The position numbers and the translations under genes were made by a program. This document shows, piece by piece, positions 33,567 to 42,438 of a DNA stretch of 64,000 nucleotides. The notes under the pieces were generated by a model. It was not told the origin of the DNA, searched no databases, and saw nothing but the letters and a program-made list of their open reading frames with translations. Each line of letters starts with the position of its first letter. Position 1 is the first letter of the stretch. Source of the stretch: Terebella lapidaria (taxonomy: Eukaryota > Annelida > Polychaeta > Terebellida > Terebellidae); the NCBI GenBank assembly GCA_949152475.1, contig OX424569.1:32533950-32597949 (forward strand), in the 5' to 3' direction.

Positions 33567-34315
33567 AGCCGCAGAGGACGCAGAAATATTAGAAGACGGA
33601 GTGAGCTGTAGAGCAGGAGAAGGAGATAGCTGAGACCCTGGTAAAACGTTGAGTTCCGGCAGAGAGCGACCGCAAGAAGTCGGAGCAGTGAGCAAGTGCT
33701 GGTTCCGGAAACAGGGCGGAGAAAGGAAGCAGAGCGGAAAGCGGTGCAGGGACCGGATAGAGACATCCTAGAGGTTCTGACTGGGTTGAGCACATAGTCA
33801 ACCAGTCCGGGGTAGCGGCCAGGGGTCCAGAAGAACCTGGGTTAGCGGTCTAGTATCTCCAGAGAAGCAGCTACACGTCTTCCGTATTCAGAGAATTAAG
33901 ACGGAAAAGTTTTCCGGCTGTAGACATCCAACCGGAGTTTCCACTTAGCAGAGACAGCAAACCGGCTGCAGATCGACAGAAGCGGTGAAACATCATTCCA
34001 GATAGGAAGGGCCCTCCTTCTGGACAAGAATGTATGCAGTTTCCAGTGTCGACAAGCAGTAATACCAGTGAGCAGATATGCAGTTGACGAAGCAGTACAG
34101 ATGGCGGAAACGCCCAACTTGCAGTCTAGATGTTCGTCTGAGAGGCAGATTCAACTGGCTGAGACTCTATTCAACCCTCCTGATGGCAGAGATACTTCAA
34201 AATTGCAGATACTTCGCTCGGAGAAGCAGTTGAAAGGGAGCCGGAAAAACCCGGAGAAGCCGGTTGAGCCGGAGACGGACACCTCTCGGTTAACGGTTGA
34301 GTTTTTGCATAATTG
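33567..34315 (+). other. Non-coding stretch after pol of element 2
   Basis: About 750 bp rich in CGGAG and GCAG words, like the coding parts, but with no ORF of note. It leads into the first internal promoter. Confidence 0.5.
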
Positions 34316-34385
34316 TGACGTCACTCCTGAGGCAGCCAATCAGCATGGAGCTTTTCAAATCACGTGAGCAGAAAGGGTATATAAG
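34316..34385 (+). promoter_or_regulatory. Internal promoter 1 of element 2
   Basis: TGACGTCA (34316-34323), CCAAT (34336-34340), TCACGTGA (34360-34367) and TATATAAG (34378-34385). The 19-nt gap from CCAAT to TCACGTGA is exactly as in internal promoter 2. It lies about 245 bp upstream of the first zinc-finger ORF. Confidence 0.7.
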
Positions 34386-34629
34386 GGCCTTGAAATCGGG
34401 CTCTGACAGCAGTTGGAGAGCAGACCTCGAGCTGTGCACATCGCAGACAAAGTTTGGCGGAATCGAATCAAGTCCAGCATTTTCCGGTAGCAACAGATTT
34501 TGCAGTGAAAAACGACTAAGTGTTTCCCGGAAGACCACCAGTCCGGAGAAGCGGTGCAGAGGCGGCGCAGAAGCGGTGCAGTAAAAGCGGTGCAGTAGAT
34601 CGACAATTTCAGTTTCCCGGCCTTCCGGA

Positions 34630-35406
34630 ATGGCCTACTCGGCGTTCCTTGATAGACAAGATCGCGGCCGGAGCAGAGATTGGGCAACCCCGCAGCCACC
34701 GGATTATAGCCGGCTGCCACTGGATTATAGCCGGCTGTGTAAGCGGTGTGACCGGATGTTTGAGAGTGAGAGGGACCGGAGACGGCATGTGTGCCCAGCC
34801 CAGAGATTTCATTGCTGTTTGTGTGCCTTCTATGCCAACCGGGCGAACGACCTTAGGAGGCATCTCCGGGAGATGCACGGGTGGAAGTACCCTTCCGGGA
34901 ACCGTCCTCCTCAGGACGAGGCCACCCTCAACCATGTGGGAACCTTTGATTCGGCCTGGCGGGGAACAGCAACGCAGTCCCGGCATAAGCATTTCCGGCG
35001 ATACTGCACCCGGTCACCAAGGGAGAATACAGTTCCGGGAACTTATGCGGACCAGCTTCCGTTTGGCCCTGACTGGGATGCCGGAGCAGCCGCCCCCATC
35101 GGACAACCGGAGCAGTTAGATCTCCCGGAATGGGTTCCGGATCCACAAGGCTGTCTCCGGGCCGCCGACGACGCTCCTCCGGAAAGCTGGGATCAGGAGA
35201 TGGAGCTGATTGCAGAGGCGGTCAGAGCAGTTATGCCGGATCAAGCAGAGAAACCCGAAGAAGAAGATCAGCCGGTGGAAGACTGGGAGGCAGAGATCCG
35301 GGTGTGGGAATATCGACCACCTTCTCCCACTTCGGAGCCGGAGACGGATGAGTCGGAGTATGAGACGGCAGAGGAGGACTCCTGGACGGAAGCGAAGGCA
35401 GTGTGA
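34630..35406 (+). CDS. Accessory ORF 1: two-finger C2H2 zinc-finger protein
   Basis: 258 residues; ATG in good context (purine at -3, G at +4). First finger C37, C40, H53 with C55 in place of the last His, so degenerate. Second finger C62, C65, H78, H83 (CX2CX12HX4H). The last 90 residues are strongly acidic (EEEDQPVEDWEAE, SEPETDESEYETAEED), like an activation domain. The ORF sits between pol and the 3' LTR, on the same strand, behind its own CCAAT/E-box/TATA promoter. The combination of nucleic-acid-binding fingers and acidic tail suggests a transcription regulator of the element, but that is inference. I do not recognise the protein as a known retrotransposon product. Confidence 0.75.
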   Translation: MAYSAFLDRQDRGRSRDWATPQPPDYSRLPLDYSRLCKRCDRMFESERDRRRHVCPAQRFHCCLCAFYANRANDLRRHLREMHGWKYPSGNRPPQDEATLNHVGTFDSAWRGTATQSRHKHFRRYCTRSPRENTVPGTYADQLPFGPDWDAGAAAPIGQPEQLDLPEWVPDPQGCLRAADDAPPESWDQEMELIAEAVRAVMPDQAEKPEEEDQPVEDWEAEIRVWEYRPPSPTSEPETDESEYETAEEDSWTEAKAV

Positions 35407-35505
35407 AAAGTAGACGGAGGCGGTTGGCAGTATAGCGGTTGACGGAGGCGGTTGGCAGTTTGGCGGAGACGGAAGAAGCGGTGGCAGTTAGCAGCAACAA
35501 CACGG

Positions 35506-35555
<50 letters not shown>
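35506..35555 (+). repeat. 50-nt uninterrupted A tract
   Basis: Fifty A residues lie 100 bp after accessory ORF 1 and 49 bp before the CCAAT box of internal promoter 2. It may be the poly(A) tail of a captured transcript or simple slippage. No AATAAA precedes it closely. Confidence 0.9.
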
Positions 35556-35557
<2 letters not shown>

Positions 35558-35603
35558 ATTTATCCAAGAAGACCACCAGGAGGAGTTGCAGTTTGCTGAG
35601 CAG

Positions 35604-35653
35604 CCAATCATCAAGCAGATAAGCCGGTCACGTGACTTCCAGAGACTATAAAA
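35604..35653 (+). promoter_or_regulatory. Internal promoter 2 of element 2
   Basis: CCAAT (35604-35608), TCACGTGA (35628-35635) and TATAAAA (35647-35653). Spacing is 19 nt and 11 nt, against 19 and 10 in internal promoter 1. ATG of accessory ORF 2 is 79 nt beyond the TATA box. Confidence 0.75.
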
Positions 35654-35731
35654 GGGGCAGTTAGCTGTTACCGGATGCAGAAGGCAGTTTGCTGTAGCTG
35701 AGTCAACATCGACACAAAGCAGAGAATCAGA

Positions 35732-37087
35732 ATGCCGAAAGTAAAGACAACACCCCGCAAGCCCCGCCCTCACCGGTGTGGAGACTGCAACCTAGAGTTC
35801 AAGAGCGAGCACACGTTGCTCCGGCATGTCACGGAGCAGCACACAAGTGAAGTCACCGTCTTCGCCTGTCCGCAGTGTGACCATTGGAGCAGGCGGAAAG
35901 AAGGAACACAGAAGCATCTGCAGTCCCGGCACGCAATGGACGCAAACCCGATTCGACTGAGGGTGGGCAGAGAGCAGTTTGAGGAGAAAAGCCTCCGGTC
36001 CAAGATGACCCCACGGAAAAGCAAGAAGCCGGTAACACGGCATGACCAGTTGTCGGATACGGAGTCGGAGTCGGGAGGTTCGGTTTCGTCCCGGACCCGG
36101 TACCGTTCCGGTACCCAGTCGGTGGCCGCACTAGCAGCCGACGTTTCGTCCACGGAGGCGGAGAGCAGTTCGGAAGAGGAAGCGGAGCTGAAAATCATGG
36201 CAAGCGAAGACGAGTTGCAGGAACCAGGAGACCCGAAGCCGGTTAAGCCGCCTGTGACCCGGAGTTCTTCCCGGAACACCTCCCGGAAAAACAGCCCTGA
36301 CTCATCTCGAGGTACCGGAGCAGATCGAGACCGCGGAAAGAAGCGGAGTCGCAGCCGTTCGCCGGATAATTCCGGACGCCATCAACGCCGAGAATATAGG
36401 AAGGAGAGCCCGGAGCGAGCCAAGGACCGAGGCGGAGAACGTGGTCGAGAGGAGAAACGACACACCCCACCCAAGTCTTCCGGAGGCAGCGTCAAAGGAA
36501 AAGGCAAGGGGGTGTATGACTACAAGTTCCGGCTGTTGGAGGAAGGTTCCGGCGGAGCAACGGCAGAAGTGGGAGTGGCAGACATTGCGGAAATGCAGAG
36601 CCGAGACGATGAGGAAGACCTTTTCCGGAGTCCACCTCCGAGAACAACTAGCAGTGGCAGAGCAGTGAGCAGTGTGATTGTCCGGCCCGGAGGCGGAGCA
36701 GAAATCAGATCCAGCGGCCGAGCCGATAGCAGAGCAGATAGCCGAGTCGATAGCAGAGCAGATAGAGCAGATAGCAGAGCAGATAGCCGAGCGGACAGCA
36801 GACCCATTGGCAGATCGGGAGGCAGACCGGAGACCAAAACGGAAGGCGGAAACCGGAGCAGAGCTGGCAGTGAGACGGAGACCCGAGGATCCACGGAGCG
36901 AACTTTGCCGGCAACCATTCAAGCAGTAGCAGGAAGCAGAACCAGTTCAGCGGCTAGAGATGACGGAATGGAGTCTTCCGCGTCCGAACGAAGCCATGCG
37001 GACGTGCAGAGAGCCCGGAGGAGTATCCTGGTAGACCAAGCCAGAGCTACACCCGGAATCCTGTCTCCGGTGGAAACCCGACCTTGA
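35732..37087 (+). CDS. Accessory ORF 2: two-finger C2H2 protein with Ser/Arg-rich region
   Basis: 451 residues; ATG with A at -3. Two fingers near the N-terminus: C16, C19, H32, H37 and C46, C49, H62, H67, both CX2CX12HX4H. This is the spacing of the intact finger in accessory ORF 1, so the two ORFs are probably duplicates. Then follow an acidic/Ser stretch (STEAESSSEEEAE), an Arg/Ser-rich region (KKRSRSRSPDNSGRH), and a repeat of ADSR units (about residues 330-355). SR-like regions often bind RNA or splicing factors; here this is only a suggestion. One TGA (37085-37087) ends the ORF, yet the same frame stays open for a further 167 codons. Confidence 0.75.
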   Translation: MPKVKTTPRKPRPHRCGDCNLEFKSEHTLLRHVTEQHTSEVTVFACPQCDHWSRRKEGTQKHLQSRHAMDANPIRLRVGREQFEEKSLRSKMTPRKSKKPVTRHDQLSDTESESGGSVSSRTRYRSGTQSVAALAADVSSTEAESSSEEEAELKIMASEDELQEPGDPKPVKPPVTRSSSRNTSRKNSPDSSRGTGADRDRGKKRSRSRSPDNSGRHQRREYRKESPERAKDRGGERGREEKRHTPPKSSGGSVKGKGKGVYDYKFRLLEEGSGGATAEVGVADIAEMQSRDDEEDLFRSPPPRTTSSGRAVSSVIVRPGGGAEIRSSGRADSRADSRVDSRADRADSRADSRADSRPIGRSGGRPETKTEGGNRSRAGSETETRGSTERTLPATIQAVAGSRTSSAARDDGMESSASERSHADVQRARRSILVDQARATPGILSPVETRP

Positions 37088-37591
37088 CAGTCTTCCAGTG
37101 AGCGGTCCGGAAGGAGCCAAGTCCGAGCACCAACCCAGAGTCCACCCTACACCTTCTACCCGTTTGGCGGTCCTTCAACTCAACCGTGTCCGTCCCATTG
37201 TTTCCCGGTGAATATTGGGGGACGGAGCGCTTCCGTCTTTGCACCCGCAGTCCCGGAGCACGCCAGATACTATGCAGTACGTTGGGGACCGGAGCAGTGG
37301 GGGCCAGCCGAGATGAGAGACTCCGGCGTCTACGTGGAGATCATGGAGCAGAGAGAGTCACCGTTTGGTCTCGTCCCGACCCGTCAGATCGTCCGGATTC
37401 CAGATTGGTCCATCCGGGACGAACGCCTCAGGAATGGATTCTACGTCCCGCCCCAGTGGAGCCTCCATGATCCGGATCTTCTCCCGGTTGATGCCAGAGG
37501 GACAAGCTTCGGACGACCGTTGGTACCACAGACCTTTCCACCGCGTCCGCCGTCGGGGAGCAGTTCGCGCCGTGATACTGGTGGGCAGTAG
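37088..37591 (+). other. In-frame continuation of accessory ORF 2 after a single TGA
   Basis: The frame of accessory ORF 2 is open from directly after TGA to the TAG at 37589. It encodes a distinct Pro/Trp/Tyr-rich sequence (YYAVRWGPEQWGPAEMRDSG, DWSIRDERLRNGFYVPPQWS). There is no ATG near its start. Stop readthrough, a recent nonsense change in this copy, or splicing would all explain it. Confidence 0.55.
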
Positions 37592-37853
37592 TCGTCGCAA
37601 GTCGTCGCAAGTCGTCGCAAGTCAAGTCGGCGCAAGGAGAAGAAAGAAGAACCGTTTCCCGGATTCTAGTATAATTAAGAGTTAAAAAGTGGGAAACGGA
37701 ACAAGCAAGATATCCGGGTACAGTGACGGTAAACTAGTTAAGAGATACCAGTACCCGGATCACGGAGACAAGTTGTGTTTGATTTTACGGACAGTTTAAC
37801 GGTTGACAATTTGTATATATGTGATATTGTTCTGTTCGGGACGAACAGAGTCT

Positions 37854-37866
37854 AAGGAAGGGGGAG
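37854..37866 (+). other. Element 2 polypurine tract
   Basis: AAGGAAGGGGGAG is directly followed by the TGTAACGG of the 3' LTR, as expected for plus-strand priming. Confidence 0.9.
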
Positions 37867-39254
37867 TGTAACGGTTTTGGGGCGTACCCAAAGGTTTCCC
37901 CTAGGTATTTATGTTAGTGTTTTGTGATATTATGGTTAAATAACCGTTTATTAGGGTGTATATGTGTTTAAAGGTTCATACGGTTCCGTATTGTTAATGT
38001 TTTAAAGGTTTTCCGTCTCGGAACTTAGTAATTTATGATGTTGGTAAAGCCGGAGACGGATCCGGAGACGGAGACGGAACCGGACACGGAGCCGGAACAA
38101 TGGAGTACAAAAACGTAATGACGTTATTTCCGGAAGGTCATGTGATCAGCCTCGTTTTCGGTTTAAAAGGTGACGTGTCAGCCACTGATTGGTTCTAGAG
38201 TGTTTTTAGAAATCCGGAAAATATCAGTGTTTTGGCGGACTATGACGTCACAATAGGTTGGTCACGTGACGTGGGTCTCAGGTCTATAAAAGCCCCCGCT
38301 TCACAGCGGACGGCGGAGTTGGTGTCCTGACGTCGACCTGTGCAGACCCCTTCTCCCATAGCAGAGTACTCCCTTGTTCCGGATAGAGTCATCCAGATGA
38401 TAGCAGTTAAGTCTTCCGACTGTGAACTTGGAAAATAAACATGAAAACTTCAACCGAGTTGTTTTTCCGTGTTCGTTAGGGAACTGGAAGTTATAATAAA
38501 GTTAGTTTCCCGGAAAAGACAGTTATACGGAGTAAAGGGAGATAAGACTACAGTCGGTTAAGACCAAGTTGTAACGACGTCTTAGGGTGATCTAAGAACC
38601 CAGATCACCGAGGAAGGAGTCGGAGACGGAGACGGAGGTGGAAATCAACGGAGCAACTACGGAGGCGGTATCGGACGGAGCAGTTGCAGAGACGGGAACG
38701 ACGAAGCAGTTGCAGAGGCGGTACCGGACGACGGAGTTGCAGAGGCAGTACCTGACGGAGCGGTTGCGGTAACCGGAAGTGGGAACACTTCCGAGATACT
38801 CCATTTCAGGTGCAGTCGCAGGTTGCGGTGAGGCGGAGCCAACCGGAGCAGATTGCAGTGCGGCGGAACCTGGCAGAGCGGTTGCAGTATTCGGAAACGG
38901 CAACGTTCCCGGATTCTTTATTCCAGGCGCAGTCGCAGTTTGCAGTAAGACGGAAAACGACGGAGCTGTTGTAGTAAAGCGGTTTCCCGACGGAGCAGTT
39001 GCAGTACCCGGAGACGGAAACGCCTCCGGATCCTTACTTTACAGGTGCAGTTGCAGATTAGCAGTCGGGCAACGGTTAAGAGGTCCATTCCAGACCACGC
39101 TACCAACCTTAGAGACTTCTAGCCGGAGTTCAACCGTACAACAGTAGCAGTTTCCCGGAGTTTTACCGTTTCAGCTCCGGTTAAACAACAACTCACCCAC
39201 CTCCCTAGAAAATCGGTTCATCAAGACGTCACAGAAGGGTTCAAACCCGTTACA
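37867..39254 (+). repeat. Element 2 3' LTR (1388 bp)
   Basis: Copy of 26788-28175 with the same length, followed by the target duplication GTAT (39255-39258). Promoter and poly(A) elements recur at +11079. Confidence 0.95.
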
Positions 39255-39257
39255 GTA

Positions 39258-40331
39258 TTATATGAAATTCAGGCAACGTTTGAACAAGCCTGTGACCAAA
39301 GTTGCTGACGTGAATTCGAAGTTTGTTTTCCACACTATTTCAACAAATACGATTCTAAATGGGATTTTACCATTGTAACAACGAGCGGGAAAGCATGTGA
39401 TGGTGTTATGCTGTTACAAAAACGGATAATGGTCACAGTGTGATGTCCCAGAATGGCTGAGAGTATTATTGTATATTTGGGTGAGAAACTATATGTCACA
39501 GGCAGAAAAGGACACAAAATTATGTTTGATTGCAGTATATTGTTATCGCTTAACAAATGAACATATTCAATATTCAGCAATATTTGAATTAAGGATTTGG
39601 GGTGTCTAATTTTTGACAAACTTTGTCTCGTGCCCGGTTATGCTCGCGTTAATCTGGTGGAGTCCTCTGAGTCAAATTATATAGCTCAGCCCAGTATTGG
39701 TTAAGGGACTGTCTCAAGGATGCCAGATTTCAGAAAAATGCCAAAATTGTTGTGTTGGATTGCGCTGTTGATCAACCAAACAATATATTGATCATAATAA
39801 TTTGATCATAATATTGGTCATAGTAAATTTCAACGTACCGCACATAGGCCTATATTCCTTGGCAGATAGGCCTAGGCCAAAATACAGGTAACCTATATAC
39901 CATACATGTACATGTATACATATAATATCGACGAACGAAACATGAAGTTATCTTTCCACTTCAGTAACTGTTAGATGTATGATCAGAATCGGCCTGAATA
40001 CCTCCCGCGGATATTGTCTGATTGTGATTTTTTTACTGCAAAATATTCTCAAACACGAGCATTAAAACAAATTTTCATTTGTGACCATTGTATTGTCTTG
40101 AGATGTCCCCTATTCAGATCGGCTATTCCATTTGTTTGTCTCAATCCCATACAGCATCAAAATGGCAAGCTAGAATTCCCATGTTAAAACCACATAAGGA
40201 TATATATTTTTCTAAATATACGGACGAGAAATGCACACGACAGAAAAACAACCATTGTTTCATATTGGTCATAGTGCCGTTTTCACTTTATATAAATTTC
40301 AATTAATACAAGTCAGTAAATTCTGAGATAT
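39258..40331 (-). repeat. Interspersed repeat, inverted relative to 5820-7270
   Basis: Reverse complement of the repeat at 5820-7270, starting right after the LTR. It lacks the 6577-6834 MITE. Unit C has only a short unrelated stretch (54175-54275) here, so the repeat is specific to unit B. No gene. Confidence 0.75.
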
Positions 40332-40398
40332 GACACATAGGTTCGCGCCAATAAATTATGCGTCGACTTTAGTAGAAAGTAGACTTACACAATATAAC

Positions 40399-40558
40399 AA
40401 TAACGATGGTTTGCCAGGCGGTGTGGCGGTTTGAAGGCCCGACTTGGTCCATTGGACGCCTGACAAGGCCAAGGCTCGGGCAGACAATGTCTGGAAGGCG
40501 TCCAATGACCCAAGGAGGGTCTTCAAACCGCCACACCGCCTGGCAAACCATCGTTATT
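40399..40558. repeat. Fold-back element with 38-bp perfect arms
   Basis: AATAACGATGGTTTGCCAGG and the next 18 bases are perfectly mirrored at 40521-40558. The imperfect pairing goes on inward to a GC-rich centre holding GCCAAGGCTCGGGC. That core recurs in the fold-back at 44635. Absent from unit C. RNA from it would form a long hairpin. Confidence 0.85.
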
Positions 40559-40786
40559 ACTATTATTATCATTTTCATAGTCTGACTAGAACTTGAAACA
40601 CTTGATAAGGACAGTAAACCTGTGTAGCATTTGACGGACGACTCAATCTTGCATTTTGTGTTTTACTGTTCCGATTGCTCTGATTCTCACTCTGGTCACA
40701 GCACACTCCCTCCGACGCACTATTATAACGTATCCATCATAAGGTACCAGTTGCAAATAAAAAAAAACAGTCGTTTGAACTAATTT

Positions 40787-40861
40787 CACAAGACGCGGGC
40801 CTCGAATGAAAGACGCTGGCGTCGAATGAAGAGCAGTTTCATTCGAGGCCCGCGTCTTGTG
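40787..40861. repeat. 25-bp perfect inverted repeat
   Basis: CACAAGACGCGGGCCTCGAA and five further bases are mirrored exactly at 40837-40861 across a 25-nt loop that repeats GTCGAATGAA. Unit-B specific. Confidence 0.8.
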
Positions 40862-41187
40862 TTGGGTAGCCGAAAACGTTATTTGATGTCATGGGTTGCG
40901 TGAATAACATGCGTGTATTGTTTCGTTAACGGACAGCAGCGCCCGCAAAAATGATAATAATTCAATATAGCGTGGTAGCCTGGTAGATGCTCTCGGCATG
41001 AAAATGTGAAAATCAAATGCATCTATTGCATATCAGATTGTAAATGATACTGAACATTTAATACAATGCTCCGTAATCATCATTACACAGCAGATTTAAC
41101 ATTTTTATTTGCCAACTAGGCTTTCTGACTTTCGCGGACTTCGAAAATTGCAAACAAATACGTACTCTCCTGCCGTGAATATAGTTA

Positions 41188-42438
41188 TACTCTGATTTTT
41201 TAAACTCGTTTACACCGTTTTAGGCCTTAAGTTCAGTCAAGTTACTTCGAGCGAACTATTCAACTAAATATTGTATATCTGTGATACAAACGGCAATTAA
41301 TTTACACAAACCTGTCCTCCGGAATCTCTATCTGTTTCTATGGAAGCCCATAGGTGACAGGTGCGGGAAATTTTTTTTGATGTTTTTCCTATTAAAAATC
41401 TTGCACGTTCGAACGTAGAAAGTTCAAAACTACCACGTTCGCACGTAGAAGCATTTAGCGCTATCACGTTCGCACGTGGTATTCCACGTTCACACTTAGA
41501 ATGTCCAAAGCTACCACGTTCACACGTGGAAACATTATATGCTTTCAGGTTCGCACGTAGAAACTTTAAAACTTATCACGTTCACACGTAGAAAGATTTA
41601 GGTTTCTACGTTCACACGTAGAAAGTTTCAAAGCTACCACGTTCACACATGGAAGCATTTATACCTTTCCACGTTCGCACGTAGAAAGATTAGGTTTCTA
41701 CGTTCACACGTAGAAAGATTCAAAGCTACCACGTTCACACGTGAAAGCATTTGATGCTACCACACCCAAATCTTTGCACGTGCGAATGTGGTAGATCCTG
41801 AAGTTTCCACGTGCGAACGTGGAAGCGTTAAATACTTCCACGTGTGAACGTGGTAACTTCGGACTTTCCACGTGTGAACGCAATAGCCTTAACTGTTTCC
41901 ACGTGCGAACGTGATAGTGTTAAATGCTTCCACGTTCGAACGTGCTAGCTTTTTGCTGGAAAAGACATAGAAAATTTTTACGCGCATGTCACCTATGGGC
42001 TTCCGTATGTTTGTTTCAAAACACGAAAGTTTTATTTAAGCGAAGATTTGCTCGAACCATGGGCGCCGACGTATTGCTTGGTTCTCGACAACTGATGACG
42101 GGATCCAAATGGACAAGTTCAAATTAGTCATAATAGGGGGATCGGGTTGTCAGTTGTCGTCAAGGTGCCTGCACGTGCGAGTAATTTCGAATCAATTTAC
42201 CTGCGTGGGCGGTCCCGAATCCTAACCCTGGCCCCTATGCAAATTATCGGAACAAAATCGCCCATCACGTCCCAAAGGAAAGCAATATTTGTTGACATGC
42301 AAACGACAGGATTTCAGGGAAAATATATCATTGCAGTAGATTGCTAACTCTCACAGTTCTATGAGCTGAAGTCTGAAAGTTTGCAGAAAAAATGCCGTTT
42401 GATCTCCACGGTGTAAACGAGTTAGAAAAACCAGAGTA
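41188..42438. mobile_element. Fold-back family TACTCTGA, copy 1 (interrupted)
   Basis: Ends TACTCTGATTTTT...TAAACTCGTTTACAC (left) and GTGTAAACGAGTTAGAAAAA...CAGAGTA (right), flanked by TA. The inner part (AGTAGATTGCTAACTCTCAC) matches the arms of the copies at 59399 and 61971. It is split by the CACGT-array element at 41341-42005. Confidence 0.7.
41341..42005. mobile_element. 665-bp palindromic element built of CACGT units, TA target site
   Basis: The ends TGGAAGCCCATAGGTGACA and (inverted) CGGAAGCCCATAGGTGACA are flanked by TA (41339-41340, 42006-42007). The interior is an array of about 18 units of the form CCACGTTCRCACGTRGAA spaced about 30 bp apart: twelve in one orientation to about 41755, then six inverted. 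The whole can fold into one long stem. Many units are themselves near-palindromes of CACGT half sites. No ORF. Confidence 0.85.

Larger units (their letters stand above)
26788..39254 (+). mobile_element. Element 2: Ty3/gypsy retrotransposon with two zinc-finger ORFs
   Basis: Two LTRs of 1388 bp (26788-28175, 37867-39254) appear identical. A 4-bp target duplication GTAT lies at 26784-26787 and 39255-39258. Order: LTR, tRNA-Leu-type primer site, gag, pol (-1 frame), 4.3 kb with two extra promoters and two zinc-finger ORFs, polypurine tract, LTR. The protease-RT-RNase H-integrase order assigns it to Ty3/gypsy. The equivalent position in unit C (54175) lacks it, so it arrived after the segmental duplication. 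All major ORFs are open and the copy could be active. I know of no described Ty3/gypsy lineage with this downstream gene pair, but this has not been searched. Confidence 0.95.

Noticed and set aside
33000..34300. tRNA or other structured RNA gene in the post-pol region
   Set aside because: I found no A/B box pair or cloverleaf here; the only tRNA-related sequences are the primer-binding sites.
36302..36922. 206-residue minus-strand ORF with SAICSAIGS repeats
   Set aside because: It is the antisense of the ADSR repeat of the zinc-finger ORF 2 and has no independent support.
41400..41945. CRISPR-like array of regular repeats
   Set aside because: Spacing is regular, but the repeats are imperfect palindromes in two orientations within a TIR element, the DNA is animal, and no cas genes occur.
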